A stretch of DNA of 64,000 nucleotides from Sinomonas susongensis (GCF_005877005.1 NZ_SSNH01000009.1:117467-181466); one strand, 5' to 3'; shown: positions 8,507-17,523, numbered from the stretch's first letter. The notes: a model not told the origin generated them from the sequence alone. A program made the numbers and translations.

Positions 8507-10017
8507 CCGCGGAGCAGCTCACGCTTGAGGCTCTGCTCGCCCACCCCGCGAATGGCGGACTCCGCATGATCGTGGGGTCGGGCTCCACTGTCTGGGACCA
8601 GGCCGTCGTCGAACAGGACGAACCCGGACTGCCCAGCAGCGGGCGAGGCCAGCTGGCCATCCTCACCACGGCCCTGTCCTCAGCCCCTTGGCAGCAGGAC
8701 GCCCTCATGCGCCGCGTCCACGAGCGTGGATTCCCAATCGTCGCCCTCCCCCGGGCCGAACGGCTCAGCGCGGGCGCCCGGCAGATCGCCGAACGCCTAG
8801 GGCTAGCCGTCCTCGACGTCGACCGCCCCATCGACCTCACCAAAGCCTGCTGGGAACTGTCCGAGGCCGGGGACGCCCTCACTCTCAGGTATGTGCGCAG
8901 AGTTGCACAGTCATTCGCGTACTCGGCCGAGGATCTGGCTGGCCTCCTCCGCCATCTCGCCGGAAACGTGGGCCATGGCCTCGCCGTCGTCGACGCCTCT
9001 GGTGTACTCCATGAAGCAGGCGGCCATCTCGAGGACAGCCTGCGCAAGGACATCCGTTTCGACGCCTGGCTCGACGTCGCCCGATCCGGATCCTCCAGCG
9101 CCGTCTCCGTCCGCATCGAGAGCCCCACCCACACGGGCCTACGCCTCGTCCTTTTCGGACAGGGGCTCAGCAGCGCTCAGCTCAGGGCTCTCTCCGCAGC
9201 CGCCGAGATAGCCATGCCCGCCATCGCGGCACGCATCCTCATCGACGATGTCGCCGCCGTCAACGACGCCGCGGCCTCATCGGGACTGCTCAGGGACTTC
9301 CTCGACTTGCGCGGCGGGTCCGATCCCGAGGTCGAACGGCGGATGCTCGAGCACGGGTGGAAAACTGCCGGATACCACCTCGGGTTCCGGGTGATCGGTC
9401 GTGGTCGCGTCGATCCCTTCCAGCTGCTGCGCCACGTCGCTCAGGGTTTGGGCCGCCTCGGCACCGACTCCCACGCGACCACAAGCGGCCGAGGGGTCAC
9501 CGGATGGTTGAGCTTCCCTGACATGCCCCCTCCGAACCAGGTGGAGAAGGCAGTGTCGGCACTGCGCGAGCTCCACACCCAGACACGCAGATCCTTCAAC
9601 ATCGCCACCGGCGTCGGATCGATGCAGCACGGATCACCCGGCCTGGCTTCGACGCTCGGTGAGGCCGCGGACGCGGCACGCATTGCCGCCGACCGGGCAT
9701 CCACTGGATGGTTCCTCCGCGTGGACAGCCTCGGCCTCGATCAGCTGCTCCTCGCATGGACCGGCAGCGACACATTCATCCCGGCAGCCGAGTCCCTGCT
9801 CGCTTCGCTCCGCAAGGACCGAAACGAACTCCTCACGACCCTCTCGGCCTACCTCGACCACGAATCGAACATCGTCGCCACCGCGACGGCCCTCAACCTC
9901 CATCGCAACACCGTCGCAACCCGAATCCACCGGGCGCAGGAGATTCTCGGCATCGACTTCTCGGACCCCGAATCCCGGCTCGCGCTCCATCTGGCGTGCA
10001 GAGCCCTGCTCAGATGA
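8503..10017 (+). CDS. PucR family transcriptional regulator
   Basis: 504 residues from GTG 8503, overlapping the previous stop (GTGA). The N-terminal PucR domain (LTLEALLAHPANGG to about residue 120) is followed by a central region and a C-terminal helix-turn-helix of the PucR/CdaR kind: LDHESNIVATATALNLHRNT then VATRIHRAQEILGIDFSD. PucR proteins control purine and related nitrogen-compound catabolism. As last gene of the operon it probably senses the substrate or a product and controls the genes upstream. No operator was recognised upstream of 2343. Confidence 0.9.
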   Translation: MTAEQLTLEALLAHPANGGLRMIVGSGSTVWDQAVVEQDEPGLPSSGRGQLAILTTALSSAPWQQDALMRRVHERGFPIVALPRAERLSAGARQIAERLGLAVLDVDRPIDLTKACWELSEAGDALTLRYVRRVAQSFAYSAEDLAGLLRHLAGNVGHGLAVVDASGVLHEAGGHLEDSLRKDIRFDAWLDVARSGSSSAVSVRIESPTHTGLRLVLFGQGLSSAQLRALSAAAEIAMPAIAARILIDDVAAVNDAAASSGLLRDFLDLRGGSDPEVERRMLEHGWKTAGYHLGFRVIGRGRVDPFQLLRHVAQGLGRLGTDSHATTSGRGVTGWLSFPDMPPPNQVEKAVSALRELHTQTRRSFNIATGVGSMQHGSPGLASTLGEAADAARIAADRASTGWFLRVDSLGLDQLLLAWTGSDTFIPAAESLLASLRKDRNELLTTLSAYLDHESNIVATATALNLHRNTVATRIHRAQEILGIDFSDPESRLALHLACRALLR

Positions 10018-10087
10018 CGCCCTGCGGCTCTCATCCGCCCGTCTGATTCCCCCAGGAAGCCGGGGGCAATCGGACGCAGCCGAGGCG

Positions 10088-11518
10088 CTAGGACCGCGCC
10101 CCGCGGAATCTTGAGACGACGCTGCGGGCTGCGCGCCGCAGGGGGTCCGGACTTGAAGGAGACGCGCCGGCGGCATTGTCGCGTTCGGCCCGCAGTTCGC
10201 CTTGGAGCCAGTCGACGTGCTGGAGGAGGTTTCCGATGGCGAGCTCATTGCCTGCGTTCAATGGCCCAGCCCAGCCTTCCGAACCAGCGGCCAGCACACC
10301 GGACCCGTCCTGCCAGATCGGAGCCTCGGGCAGAGCGGTAGGGCTCGCCGGCTGCCCTCGGAGGGCCGAGGCCGCGGCGTCCCACCAGCGGCCGTGGGCC
10401 TCGGCCATCTTCGGGTGCAGTCCGTCGAGGTGGCTGGCGAGCCTCCCCCGGGTCTGGAGAGCCGCCTCGGTCCAGGCATCTTCCTCAGATCCCCCGAGCT
10501 GGCGCAGGGAGCGGAGGAGACCCCGGGCGCCCCAGTTCTCGAGCGCGCCGCCGATCCTGACTTCACCGTAGAGGTCCACAGCCACCGGCATGACCGGCAC
10601 ACCGGCCCCCAGGGCGAAGACCACGGGGTGGTACCTCGTCGAGAGGACGAGGGAGGCGTCGACGGTGGCCTGCGAGGTCTCCAGGGCGTTCTTCTGCGAC
10701 AGGACCTCTGCTTCGACGCCGTCGAGCAGCGCGGCCACGGCCCTGTGGACCTCCGTATCGCCGTCGTCCTGGCCGAAGGTCGAAACGTGCGGGACGAAGA
10801 GGGCCGGGAGCCCGGATGCCCGGGCGGCCCGCGTGACGAGCCGCGCCATGGTCTCTATGTAGTCGCTGCGGCCCATGGCTCCGCTCCCGGGGGCCAGGGT
10901 GACAGCCAGGTAGCCCCCGTCTTCCGAGCGCTGAGTCAGGAAGGACGCGTCGTCGAGGACCCAGGCCGAGGGCACGCCGAGGTCGTCCAGCAGCTCCTTC
11001 GACTCTCGTTCGCGTGCACCCACGAGCCGGGCGTCGGCGAGGACGGGACCAAGATGGGCGGCGTCCGGGGCGGTCAGGACCGGACCCACGGTCTGCCCCG
11101 ACACCACGACACGTATCCCCTGCTGGGCAGCGAGGTGCATGAAGGCCATCCGCTCGAAGAGCAGTCCTCCGTACTGGGAGGTCAGATTGCCTCCCCCCGC
11201 AAGGAGGAGTGCCTCGCACCCTTCGAGGGCTCCGAGGATCGCGGCGCGCAGTGCGCGGGTTCCTTCCGAGGCGCTCCGGCCGGAGGGGTCGAGCAGCTCT
11301 TCGAAGGCCCGATGGCGCTCGAACGCGTTCCAGGGGACCTGGGGCCTCAACCGGGCGGGCTTCCCGTATTCACGTTCGGATTCGCTCGGATCCCGGGTCA
11401 GGATGACCAGGTCTTCGATTCCGCGGGCCTCGAGCTCGCGGGCTGCTGCGTGCGCCATGGCTTCATCGCCCACGTGGTACTGGGTCTGGCCGACGTCGCC
11501 GAGCACTGCCGTCTTCAT
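10088..11518 (-). CDS. Polysaccharide pyruvyl transferase family protein
   Basis: 476 residues. The N-terminus MKTAVLGDVGQTQYHVGDEA and later LLAGGGNLTSQYGGLLFERM match the polysaccharide pyruvyl transferase family (PF04230), which adds pyruvate ketals to sugars of envelope polysaccharides; GARERESKELL and STRYHPVVFALGAGVPVM are further family blocks. Its ATG overlaps the stop of the glycosyltransferase gene (ATGA), so the two are translated together. The C-terminal part after about residue 390 contains a short coiled region (LLQHVDWLQGELRAERD). Role in exopolysaccharide or cell-wall glycan modification is inferred. Confidence 0.87.
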   Translation of the reverse strand: MKTAVLGDVGQTQYHVGDEAMAHAAARELEARGIEDLVILTRDPSESEREYGKPARLRPQVPWNAFERHRAFEELLDPSGRSASEGTRALRAAILGALEGCEALLLAGGGNLTSQYGGLLFERMAFMHLAAQQGIRVVVSGQTVGPVLTAPDAAHLGPVLADARLVGARERESKELLDDLGVPSAWVLDDASFLTQRSEDGGYLAVTLAPGSGAMGRSDYIETMARLVTRAARASGLPALFVPHVSTFGQDDGDTEVHRAVAALLDGVEAEVLSQKNALETSQATVDASLVLSTRYHPVVFALGAGVPVMPVAVDLYGEVRIGGALENWGARGLLRSLRQLGGSEEDAWTEAALQTRGRLASHLDGLHPKMAEAHGRWWDAAASALRGQPASPTALPEAPIWQDGSGVLAAGSEGWAGPLNAGNELAIGNLLQHVDWLQGELRAERDNAAGASPSSPDPLRRAARSVVSRFRGARS

Positions 11519-12510
11519 GCGTTCCTCCCCCGATCAGAGGCCGGAAGGGCGGCTTTCAGGCGGGCTGCCAGGCTGCGGACGGCGCGGTGGCCCCGGCGGA
11601 GGCGCCACGTGCCAGGAAGAGTGGACTCCCGGACCATGTCCTTGAGGTCATGCAGCTCTCGCTCGACTCGATCAAGGTGCTCGTGCAGCCGATGCATCTC
11701 GAAGCCAAGGAGCTCCCTCTCGTACAGGAGTGGGCCGAGCCCGTTGGCCTGGGCGTGCTCGCGCAGGAGCCGGTCGCGGACCTGGAGCGAGAACGCATGG
11801 TGGTCGGCGAGTCCTGCGATCATGCTGTTCGCTTCCGAACCGCTCGCGTCACGGCGCTGGTTCCAGAAGGCGAGGGGCCTTCCCTTGATGAAGCCGACGC
11901 GGTGCTGGACGACGAAGCGGAGGTGGAATTCCCAGTCGCCGACGACGGGAAGGCTCTCGTCGAAGCCGCCGAGAGCCTCGTACGCCTCCCGCCGGAACAG
12001 GAAGGAGATCGGGACGAACCTGTTGTAGTGCAGCAGGTCCACCAGCGTGATCGCCTGCATGTTCGGCTCCAGCGGGACCCGTTCCTGGACTTCGCGTCCG
12101 TTCTCCGTGAGCTGCTCGAAGACGATCTCGGTCTGAACGGTCACCCCGCCGTCCTCGGGGTGGGCGTCGAGATAGGCGACTGTCTCGGCCAGGAACTCCG
12201 GCGCCCACTCGTCGTCGTCGTCATGGATGGCGACGTACGCGCCCTCCGAGGCTCGGATTCCCTGATTAGATGCTGCTTCCATGCCGCTGCTGTCCTGATT
12301 GTGCAGCACGCGCACCCGCCCGGCGAGCCTGTCCGCGTGCTCGGCGAGGACCTCCTCGACCTTGTTCGGATCACCGCCGTCGTTGACGACGACGAGCGCC
12401 CAGTCCCGGAACTCCTGGGCCAGAATGCTTCTGAGCGCGCGCTGCAGCAGGCGCGGCCGGTCTTTCGTCCGGGTGATGATCGCGACGCGCGGCTGACTCT
12501 CAGAAGACAA
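11515..12510 (-). CDS. Family 2 glycosyltransferase
   Basis: About 331 residues. RVAIITRTKDRPRLLQRALRS opens a GT-A fold, and the metal/nucleotide-sugar motif is IHDDDDEWAPEF; VGDWEFHLRFV matches the later acceptor-side block. An ATG at 12561 extends the frame by 17 codons, but the N-terminal conserved strand starts right after TTG 12510, which has GAGGTCGAAG in front, so I prefer TTG. The C-terminal 80 residues are helical (LHEHLDRVERELHDLKDMV), probably a coiled coil. It is coupled to the pyruvyl transferase gene and likely builds the glycan that enzyme decorates. Confidence 0.88.
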   Translation of the reverse strand: MSSESQPRVAIITRTKDRPRLLQRALRSILAQEFRDWALVVVNDGGDPNKVEEVLAEHADRLAGRVRVLHNQDSSGMEAASNQGIRASEGAYVAIHDDDDEWAPEFLAETVAYLDAHPEDGGVTVQTEIVFEQLTENGREVQERVPLEPNMQAITLVDLLHYNRFVPISFLFRREAYEALGGFDESLPVVGDWEFHLRFVVQHRVGFIKGRPLAFWNQRRDASGSEANSMIAGLADHHAFSLQVRDRLLREHAQANGLGPLLYERELLGFEMHRLHEHLDRVERELHDLKDMVRESTLPGTWRLRRGHRAVRSLAARLKAALPASDRGRNA

Positions 12511-12839
12511 ACTTCGACCTCGTAAATGGCAGGGTGAGCGCCCCTCAGAACCAGGGCGCATGACGTGACTGGACCGCCCGAACAGCGGCCAGCTGCTCAG
12601 CCATTCTATCGGGACCGGCCCCGGGCTTTTCGGCTACATGGATACCTGCCTGCACCGCCCCATTCTGGCGCGCGCGGCTTTGACGGATCCGTCATGTTTC
12701 AGACTGGGGGATGAAAGGGTATGACTGGAAACGGGTTGTCCTGTCAGACTTCAGGAAAGACTGTTCGTGCTCCAGGAAAGTCTGTTCGTGCCGCAGGAAA
12801 GCCGCCTCCGCGGTGATTGGCATGCATCAGGAAGAAGGA
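12511..12839. other. Divergent intergenic region with tandem repeats
   Basis: This 329-nt gap separates the leftward glycosyltransferase operon from the rightward protease gene. Besides the tandem repeat at 12752-12801 I see no gene. A possible upstream extension of the protease frame (from 12711) passes through the repeat and would encode a Cys-rich peptide before the signal peptide, which is unlikely to be translated. Confidence 0.6.
12752..12801 (+). repeat. 21-bp tandem direct repeat, about 2.4 copies
   Basis: CAGGAAAGACTGTTCGTGC at 12752-12770 and CAGGAAAGTCTGTTCGTGC at 12773-12791 differ by one base; a third partial unit CAGGAAAG starts at 12794. The period is 21 bp, two helical turns, 40-90 bp before the protease start at 12840. 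This spacing suits binding of a regulator on one DNA face. Confidence 0.7.
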
Positions 12840-14669
12840 ATGCCGTTGAAGTCCTCTCGTCTGCTCACTTTGCTGCTCGCGAGCGCACTCTTCGTCCTCG
12901 GCGCCGTCCCCGCTCCCGCCTCGGCTGCGGAGGTCCCAACGGCGGCGGGGGCAGCAGTTCCAGCCAGCCACGTCGCGACCGGCAAGTCTCCGAATCCCCA
13001 CGGCGCCCAGGTCCCGGACCAGCTGAAGGGCCATCGGCATGCCAAGGTCTGCCAAGCCCCGAAACCCGGCCGCATGGCCTGCAATGCGGTGGCCGACCTG
13101 GACGTCAGCGGACAGGTCGCTCCGAACGCGCTCCCCTACGGCTACTCCCCCGCTGACCTGCAGTCGGCCTATCAGCTGCCCGGGGGCAGCGCTGGTACGG
13201 GGCGCACCATAGCGATCGTGGATGCCTACGACCAGCCCAACGCGGAATCAGACCTTGCCACCTACCGGAGCAAGTACGGCCTCCCACCCTGCACCTCGTC
13301 GAGCGGCTGCTTCACCAAGCTAGACCAGCGCGGAGGAGCAAAGTTCCCTGCCGCGGACGCGGGCTGGGCTCAGGAGATCTCGCTGGACATGGAGATGGCC
13401 GCAGCAGGGTGTCCGAACTGCAGGATCCTGCTCGTCGAGGCGGACAGCGCTTCGATCGACGATCTGGGGACCGCAGTGAACACCGCAGTCGCCCACGGCG
13501 CGGACGCGGTGTCCAACAGCTACGGCGCCCCCGAGTTCAGCGGCCAGAACACCTACGACAGCGCGTACTTCGACCATCCTGGGGTCGCTGTCACTGCCAG
13601 CAGCGGCGATCAGGGCTACGGCACGGAATACCCGGCGGCCTCGCCGAAGACCATAGCCGTGGGAGGAACGAGCCTGCTACAGGACGCCGCAACCGGCGCG
13701 TGGAGCGAGTCGGCCTGGCAGTACGGCGGAAGCGGCTGCTCAGGCTATGAGGGAAAGCCTGCGTGGCAGAAGGACAACGGCTGCGGCGCACGGACAGAGG
13801 CGGACCTTGCCGCGGTCGCAGACCCCTCCACCGGAGTAGCTGTCTACGACAGCGTCCCGGGCCCCAACGGCCTGAGCGGCTGGCTCGTCATGGGCGGCAC
13901 CAGCGCCGCGGCACCTCTCGTCGCCGCCGCCTACGCAATGGCGGGCAAGCCCACCACCGACTATCCCGGCAGCCTCCCCTACTCGGCCCCCACCGGGCTC
14001 TTCGACCCTGCTTCGGGGAGCAACGGCACCTGCAGCGTGGCGTACCTCTGCTCGAGCCTGCCGGGCTATGACGCACCCACCGGCAATGGGACCCTCCGGG
14101 GGCTCAGGGCCATCGCCCCGCGCCAGTGCGGGTTCACCGATGTCCTGACCGTGGACCAGTTCGCCTCCGATATGTGCTGGATGGCATCGGCAGCAATCTC
14201 CACCGGCTACCCCGACGGCACGTACCGGGCCACTGCCCCCGTGACCCGCGACGCCATGGCGGCCTTCCTCTACCGGCTCAAGCACTCCCCCGCGTTCACG
14301 CCTCCTGGCACGTCCCCGTTCACGGACATCAGCCCGTCCACCCAGTTCTACAAGGAGATCACCTGGCTGGCCTCGACCGGCATCACCACCGGCTACCCGG
14401 ACGGGACGTACAGGCCCCTCGCCTCGGTCAACCGTGACGCGATGGCGGCCTTCCTCTACCGTGCCGCCGGATCCCCTGCCTTCACGCCGCCCGCCACGTC
14501 TCCGTTCACGGACATCACGCCGTCCACCCAGTTCTACAAGGAGATCACCTGGCTGGCCTCGACCGGCATCTCCACCGGCTACCCGGACGGCACCTTCCGG
14601 CCGGGAGCCGCCGTCACCCGTGACGCGATGGCGGCGTTCATGCACCGCTATTCGACTTACCTTGGCTGA
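12840..14669 (+). CDS. Secreted S53 (sedolisin) protease with C-terminal S-layer homology modules
   Basis: 609 residues from ATG 12840, chosen for AGGA seven bases upstream and a signal peptide immediately following (LLTLLLASALFVLGAVPAPASA). The protease domain (about residues 85-430) has the sedolisin acid-protease layout: QEISLDMEMA carries the Glu and Asp of the catalytic set and GGTSAAAP carries the nucleophilic serine. The propeptide seems short or absent compared with typical S53 enzymes. Three S-layer homology units follow (about 430-605), each ending in a variant of NRDAMAAFLYR, which should tie the enzyme to cell-wall polymers. The next gene carries the same modules, so both are probably displayed on the cell surface. 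Confidence 0.88.
   Translation: MPLKSSRLLTLLLASALFVLGAVPAPASAAEVPTAAGAAVPASHVATGKSPNPHGAQVPDQLKGHRHAKVCQAPKPGRMACNAVADLDVSGQVAPNALPYGYSPADLQSAYQLPGGSAGTGRTIAIVDAYDQPNAESDLATYRSKYGLPPCTSSSGCFTKLDQRGGAKFPAADAGWAQEISLDMEMAAAGCPNCRILLVEADSASIDDLGTAVNTAVAHGADAVSNSYGAPEFSGQNTYDSAYFDHPGVAVTASSGDQGYGTEYPAASPKTIAVGGTSLLQDAATGAWSESAWQYGGSGCSGYEGKPAWQKDNGCGARTEADLAAVADPSTGVAVYDSVPGPNGLSGWLVMGGTSAAAPLVAAAYAMAGKPTTDYPGSLPYSAPTGLFDPASGSNGTCSVAYLCSSLPGYDAPTGNGTLRGLRAIAPRQCGFTDVLTVDQFASDMCWMASAAISTGYPDGTYRATAPVTRDAMAAFLYRLKHSPAFTPPGTSPFTDISPSTQFYKEITWLASTGITTGYPDGTYRPLASVNRDAMAAFLYRAAGSPAFTPPATSPFTDITPSTQFYKEITWLASTGISTGYPDGTFRPGAAVTRDAMAAFMHRYSTYLG
14310..14590 (+). repeat. Near-identical S-layer homology repeat, 186-nt period
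   Basis: The block at 14310-14404 recurs at 14496-14590 with only a few base differences, offset 186 nt (62 codons). The core CAGTTCTACAAGGAGATC is found at 14343 and 14529, and again in the next gene at 15201 and 15399, each time continuing with the same ACCTGGCTGG. Confidence 0.85.
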
Positions 14670-14813
14670 GGTCCAACTGCCATGGCTGGGGGCAGACGTC
14701 GAAGCCTTCTGTTGCCCGAAACGACTGGCGCTGGCTAGGGTTCAAGAGCCGGTGCCTGAGTGCCGGTTCTCTGGGCGGGTCTTTCCGTCCAACGAGCGGA
14801 AGGGCCCGGTGCG

Positions 14814-16253
14814 ATGCTCCGTGGTGTGGTGGCGCGTGTCCTAGTCTGCGCGGCCGTGGTGGTGGCTGGCGTGTTGGGCACCCCCTCGGGCGCCCTGGCC
14901 GCAACGCCGGCTGGATCGGCGTCGTCCGTGGCCCGGGCGCTTGCAGTGCCGGCGACGACGCCCACATCGTCCGGCTCCTTCGCGGACGTGCCGTCGGGGT
15001 CGCAGTTCTCCACAGAGATCCAGTGGCTTGCGGATCAGGGGATCTCCACCGGCTGGATCATGCCCGACGGCACGAGACAGTATCGGCCGCTGCTGCCGGT
15101 GGCCAGGGATGCGATGGCAGCGTTCATGTACCGCCTCGCCGGGTCCCCGGCCTTCACCCCGCCGGCAGATTCCCCGTTCACGGACATCACCCCGAGCGCG
15201 CAGTTCTACAAGGAGATCACCTGGCTGGATGCCCAAGGCATCAGCACTGGGTGGCAGATGCCCGACGGGACCAGGCAGTACCGTCCGCTGGAGCCGGTGG
15301 GACGGGACGCGATGGCCGCCTTCATGTACCGCCTCGACGCCTCCCCGGCCTTCACCCCGCCAGCAGATTCCCCGTTCGCAGACATCACGCCTGGCACCCA
15401 GTTCTACAAGGAGATCACCTGGCTGGCCACCAACGGGATCAGCACCGGATGGACGGAAGCAGACGGGTCCAAGACCTACCGGCCGCTGGACGCCGTGGCG
15501 CGGGACGCGATGGCTGCGTTCATGTACCGGTTCTATCAACTCACCCACCCGCAGGCGGCCGTCGTCGGCAACGACGTGTCCTGGCCGCAGTGCGGTGCCA
15601 CCATGCCGAGCGGACAGGCGTTCGCCGTCGTCGGCGTCAACAATGGCACGGCCTCCAGCACCAACCCGTGCCTGGCCTCAGAGCTGTCCTGGGCGTCCAC
15701 CTCGGCAGGGGGCACGAGCCAGCCTCGGGTGGCCCTTTACGTGAACACCGCCAATCCGGGCACGGCGGGCTCATGGTGGCCGTCGAGCAACACCTACGCC
15801 GGGACCCCTGTGTCCAATCCCTACGGCCTGTGCGCCGGCTTGGAGGACGCGGCCTGCTCCTACATGTACGGCTACGCCAAGGCGTACGACGACGTGACGA
15901 GCCGCGGAGTGAGCAGCCCTGCCTCCTACACGTGGTGGCTCGACGTCGAGACCAGCAACAGCTGGTCGACCGACCCTGCGGCGAACACGGCCGACCTCGA
16001 AGGCATGGCCTACTACTTCAACAGTATTGGGGCCCGGATCGGGATCTACTCCTCGAGCGCCCAGTGGGCGCAGATCGTCGGGACTGTGCCGTCGACCAGC
16101 AGCCTCTACTCCCTCAGCAGCTGGCTCGCAGGGGCATCGACCCCGGCAGCCGCGCAGGCGGGCTGCTCCGCCACCCCGCTCACGGGCGGCGGCAAGGTCG
16201 CCCTCACGCAGTACATCTCCGGCGCCTACGACTACGACCACTCCTGCGTCTGA
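14814..16253 (+). CDS. Secreted protein with three S-layer homology modules and a GH25/Rv2525c-like domain
   Basis: 479 residues from ATG 14814. A signal peptide (VVARVLVCAAVVVAGVLGTPSGALA) is followed by three S-layer homology units (about residues 55-240) that contain WLDAQGISTGWQMPDGT-type insertions absent from the protease's units. The C-terminal part (about 245-479) begins NDVSWPQCGATMPSGQAF and contains TWWLDVETSNSW; the Asp at its start and the D-x-E triplet fit a GH25 lysozyme or DUF1906 (Rv2525c) TIM barrel. It probably acts on, or binds, peptidoglycan while anchored to the wall. A frame extension 18 codons upstream has no signal-peptide logic. Confidence 0.84.
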   Translation: MLRGVVARVLVCAAVVVAGVLGTPSGALAATPAGSASSVARALAVPATTPTSSGSFADVPSGSQFSTEIQWLADQGISTGWIMPDGTRQYRPLLPVARDAMAAFMYRLAGSPAFTPPADSPFTDITPSAQFYKEITWLDAQGISTGWQMPDGTRQYRPLEPVGRDAMAAFMYRLDASPAFTPPADSPFADITPGTQFYKEITWLATNGISTGWTEADGSKTYRPLDAVARDAMAAFMYRFYQLTHPQAAVVGNDVSWPQCGATMPSGQAFAVVGVNNGTASSTNPCLASELSWASTSAGGTSQPRVALYVNTANPGTAGSWWPSSNTYAGTPVSNPYGLCAGLEDAACSYMYGYAKAYDDVTSRGVSSPASYTWWLDVETSNSWSTDPAANTADLEGMAYYFNSIGARIGIYSSSAQWAQIVGTVPSTSSLYSLSSWLAGASTPAAAQAGCSATPLTGGGKVALTQYISGAYDYDHSCV

Positions 16254-16361
16254 GCCCGCGAGAGGCGAGGCACCGACGAGCGGCGCCGGATGGCCCAGGG
16301 CAAAGCCCGATTGCGCGAAATTGCTCGATGCTGTCAAGACAGGACAGCCCCTCGGGATCGA

Positions 16362-16373
16362 GTTACCGGTAAC
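16362..16373. promoter_or_regulatory. LacI-type operator O1
   Basis: GTTACCGGTAAC is a perfect 12-bp palindrome with a central CG, 38 bp before the LacI-family gene. It matches the two sites at 17470 and 17512 in size and half-site (GTTAsCG), so it probably serves autoregulation. Confidence 0.75.
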
Positions 16374-16411
16374 CTAGAGGGGGCAGACAGTCGAGTCAGG
16401 TCAGGGAGAGC

Positions 16412-17434
16412 ATGAGCAATGAGTCGAAGGGCCGACCGCCGACCATCTATGACGTCGCCGCCCTTGCAGGCGTCTCCCATCAGACCGTGTCGCGATTCGT
16501 CAAAGGCCATACGAACATTCGCCCGGAAATAAGAGACCGGGTTGAGTCTGCCGTGAAGGCTCTCGACTACAAGCCGAACGGTGCCGCTCGAGCCCTGGCG
16601 ACGAGCCGGGGAAATCGCATCGGTGCGCTTGTGTACGAACTGATGGAGGTCGGACCGAACAAGATCATCCACGGGGCGAGCATCCGGGCCCGAGAGGCTG
16701 GATACCTGTTGGACATCGTGAGCCTAGACCCAAATGACGACGCTGCCATCGTCCAGGCAATAGGCCTGATCAACCAGCACGACCTCGCAGGAGTGATGGT
16801 GTTCGCACCCACGGACCGGGTCATTGACGCCGTCGGCAGAGTGCGATTCACCGTTCCCGTGCACGTTGAGTCAGACATGCCGCCGCAAGGTTCCGCGACC
16901 CCCGCGGCCAACGAGGTGGGGGCTGGCATGCTGATGGACCACTTGGCAGCACTGGGCCACCGCAGGTTCTTCCAGATCGCCGGCCCCCCGGACTGGCCTT
17001 CGGCCCGCGCTCGGGCCGCCGCTTACGACTCGGCACTTGAAAACCTCGCGGACACCACCACCTCCGCAGGTACCGTCCACGGCGACTGGACGGCGGCATC
17101 CGGATACCGGGCAGCGATGGAGATGCCCTTGGATGCCGGGGTGACGGCGCTTGTTGTTGGGAACGACCAGATGGCTCTGGGCGCATTGGCTGCTCTCGGC
17201 GAACGAGGCGTCCGGGTCCCGAATGAGGTGAGCGTTGTGGGCTTCGACGGCATCCCCGAGTCGGAGTTCTACCGACCCTCCCTCACCACCATCCGCCTAG
17301 ATCTCGAAGGCCTGGGCGCCTCGGCGATCGACCGTCTCCTCTCCATGGGAGTGGAGGCGGCAGCACCAACGCCCGCTGTGCCCGCTCCTCCTCGGCTGAT
17401 TGTGGGTCATTCCACGGCAGCCCCGGGAGCCTAG
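16412..17434 (+). CDS. LacI family transcriptional regulator
   Basis: 340 residues. The N-terminal helix-turn-helix is canonical (TIYDVAALAGVSHQTVSRFV) with the hinge helix YKPNGAARALA; a periplasmic-binding-protein-like sensor domain follows from about residue 70 to the end, with the conserved NDQMALGALAALGERGVRVP and VVGFDGIPE segments. It lies directly upstream of an ABC transporter and a GH42 beta-galactosidase and between matching operators, so it should repress that locus until a galactoside inducer binds. Confidence 0.93.
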   Translation: MSNESKGRPPTIYDVAALAGVSHQTVSRFVKGHTNIRPEIRDRVESAVKALDYKPNGAARALATSRGNRIGALVYELMEVGPNKIIHGASIRAREAGYLLDIVSLDPNDDAAIVQAIGLINQHDLAGVMVFAPTDRVIDAVGRVRFTVPVHVESDMPPQGSATPAANEVGAGMLMDHLAALGHRRFFQIAGPPDWPSARARAAAYDSALENLADTTTSAGTVHGDWTAASGYRAAMEMPLDAGVTALVVGNDQMALGALAALGERGVRVPNEVSVVGFDGIPESEFYRPSLTTIRLDLEGLGASAIDRLLSMGVEAAAPTPAVPAPPRLIVGHSTAAPGA

Positions 17435-17469
17435 GCCTCCAGAGGCAAAGAAGTCCGCCCCAGACTCTT

Positions 17470-17481
17470 GTTACCGCTAAC
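17470..17481. promoter_or_regulatory. LacI-type operator O2
   Basis: GTTACCGCTAAC, a near-perfect palindrome (one mismatch) of the O1/O3 type, lies 42 bp centre to centre before O3 and upstream of the transporter genes. Confidence 0.75.
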
Positions 17482-17511
17482 ACAGAGGCGTAGGGTGATG
17501 CCAGCGTTCAA

Positions 17512-17523
17512 GTTAGCGCTAAC
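17512..17523. promoter_or_regulatory. LacI-type operator O3
   Basis: GTTAGCGCTAAC is a perfect palindrome 136 bp before the substrate-binding protein start. O2 and O3 are exactly 42 bp apart, four helical turns, which suits cooperative binding on one face. Confidence 0.78.

Noticed and set aside
10202..12028. Long plus-strand frame across the pyruvyl transferase and glycosyltransferase genes
   Set aside because: It spans two clearly coding minus-strand genes and their overlap, so it is an antisense shadow.
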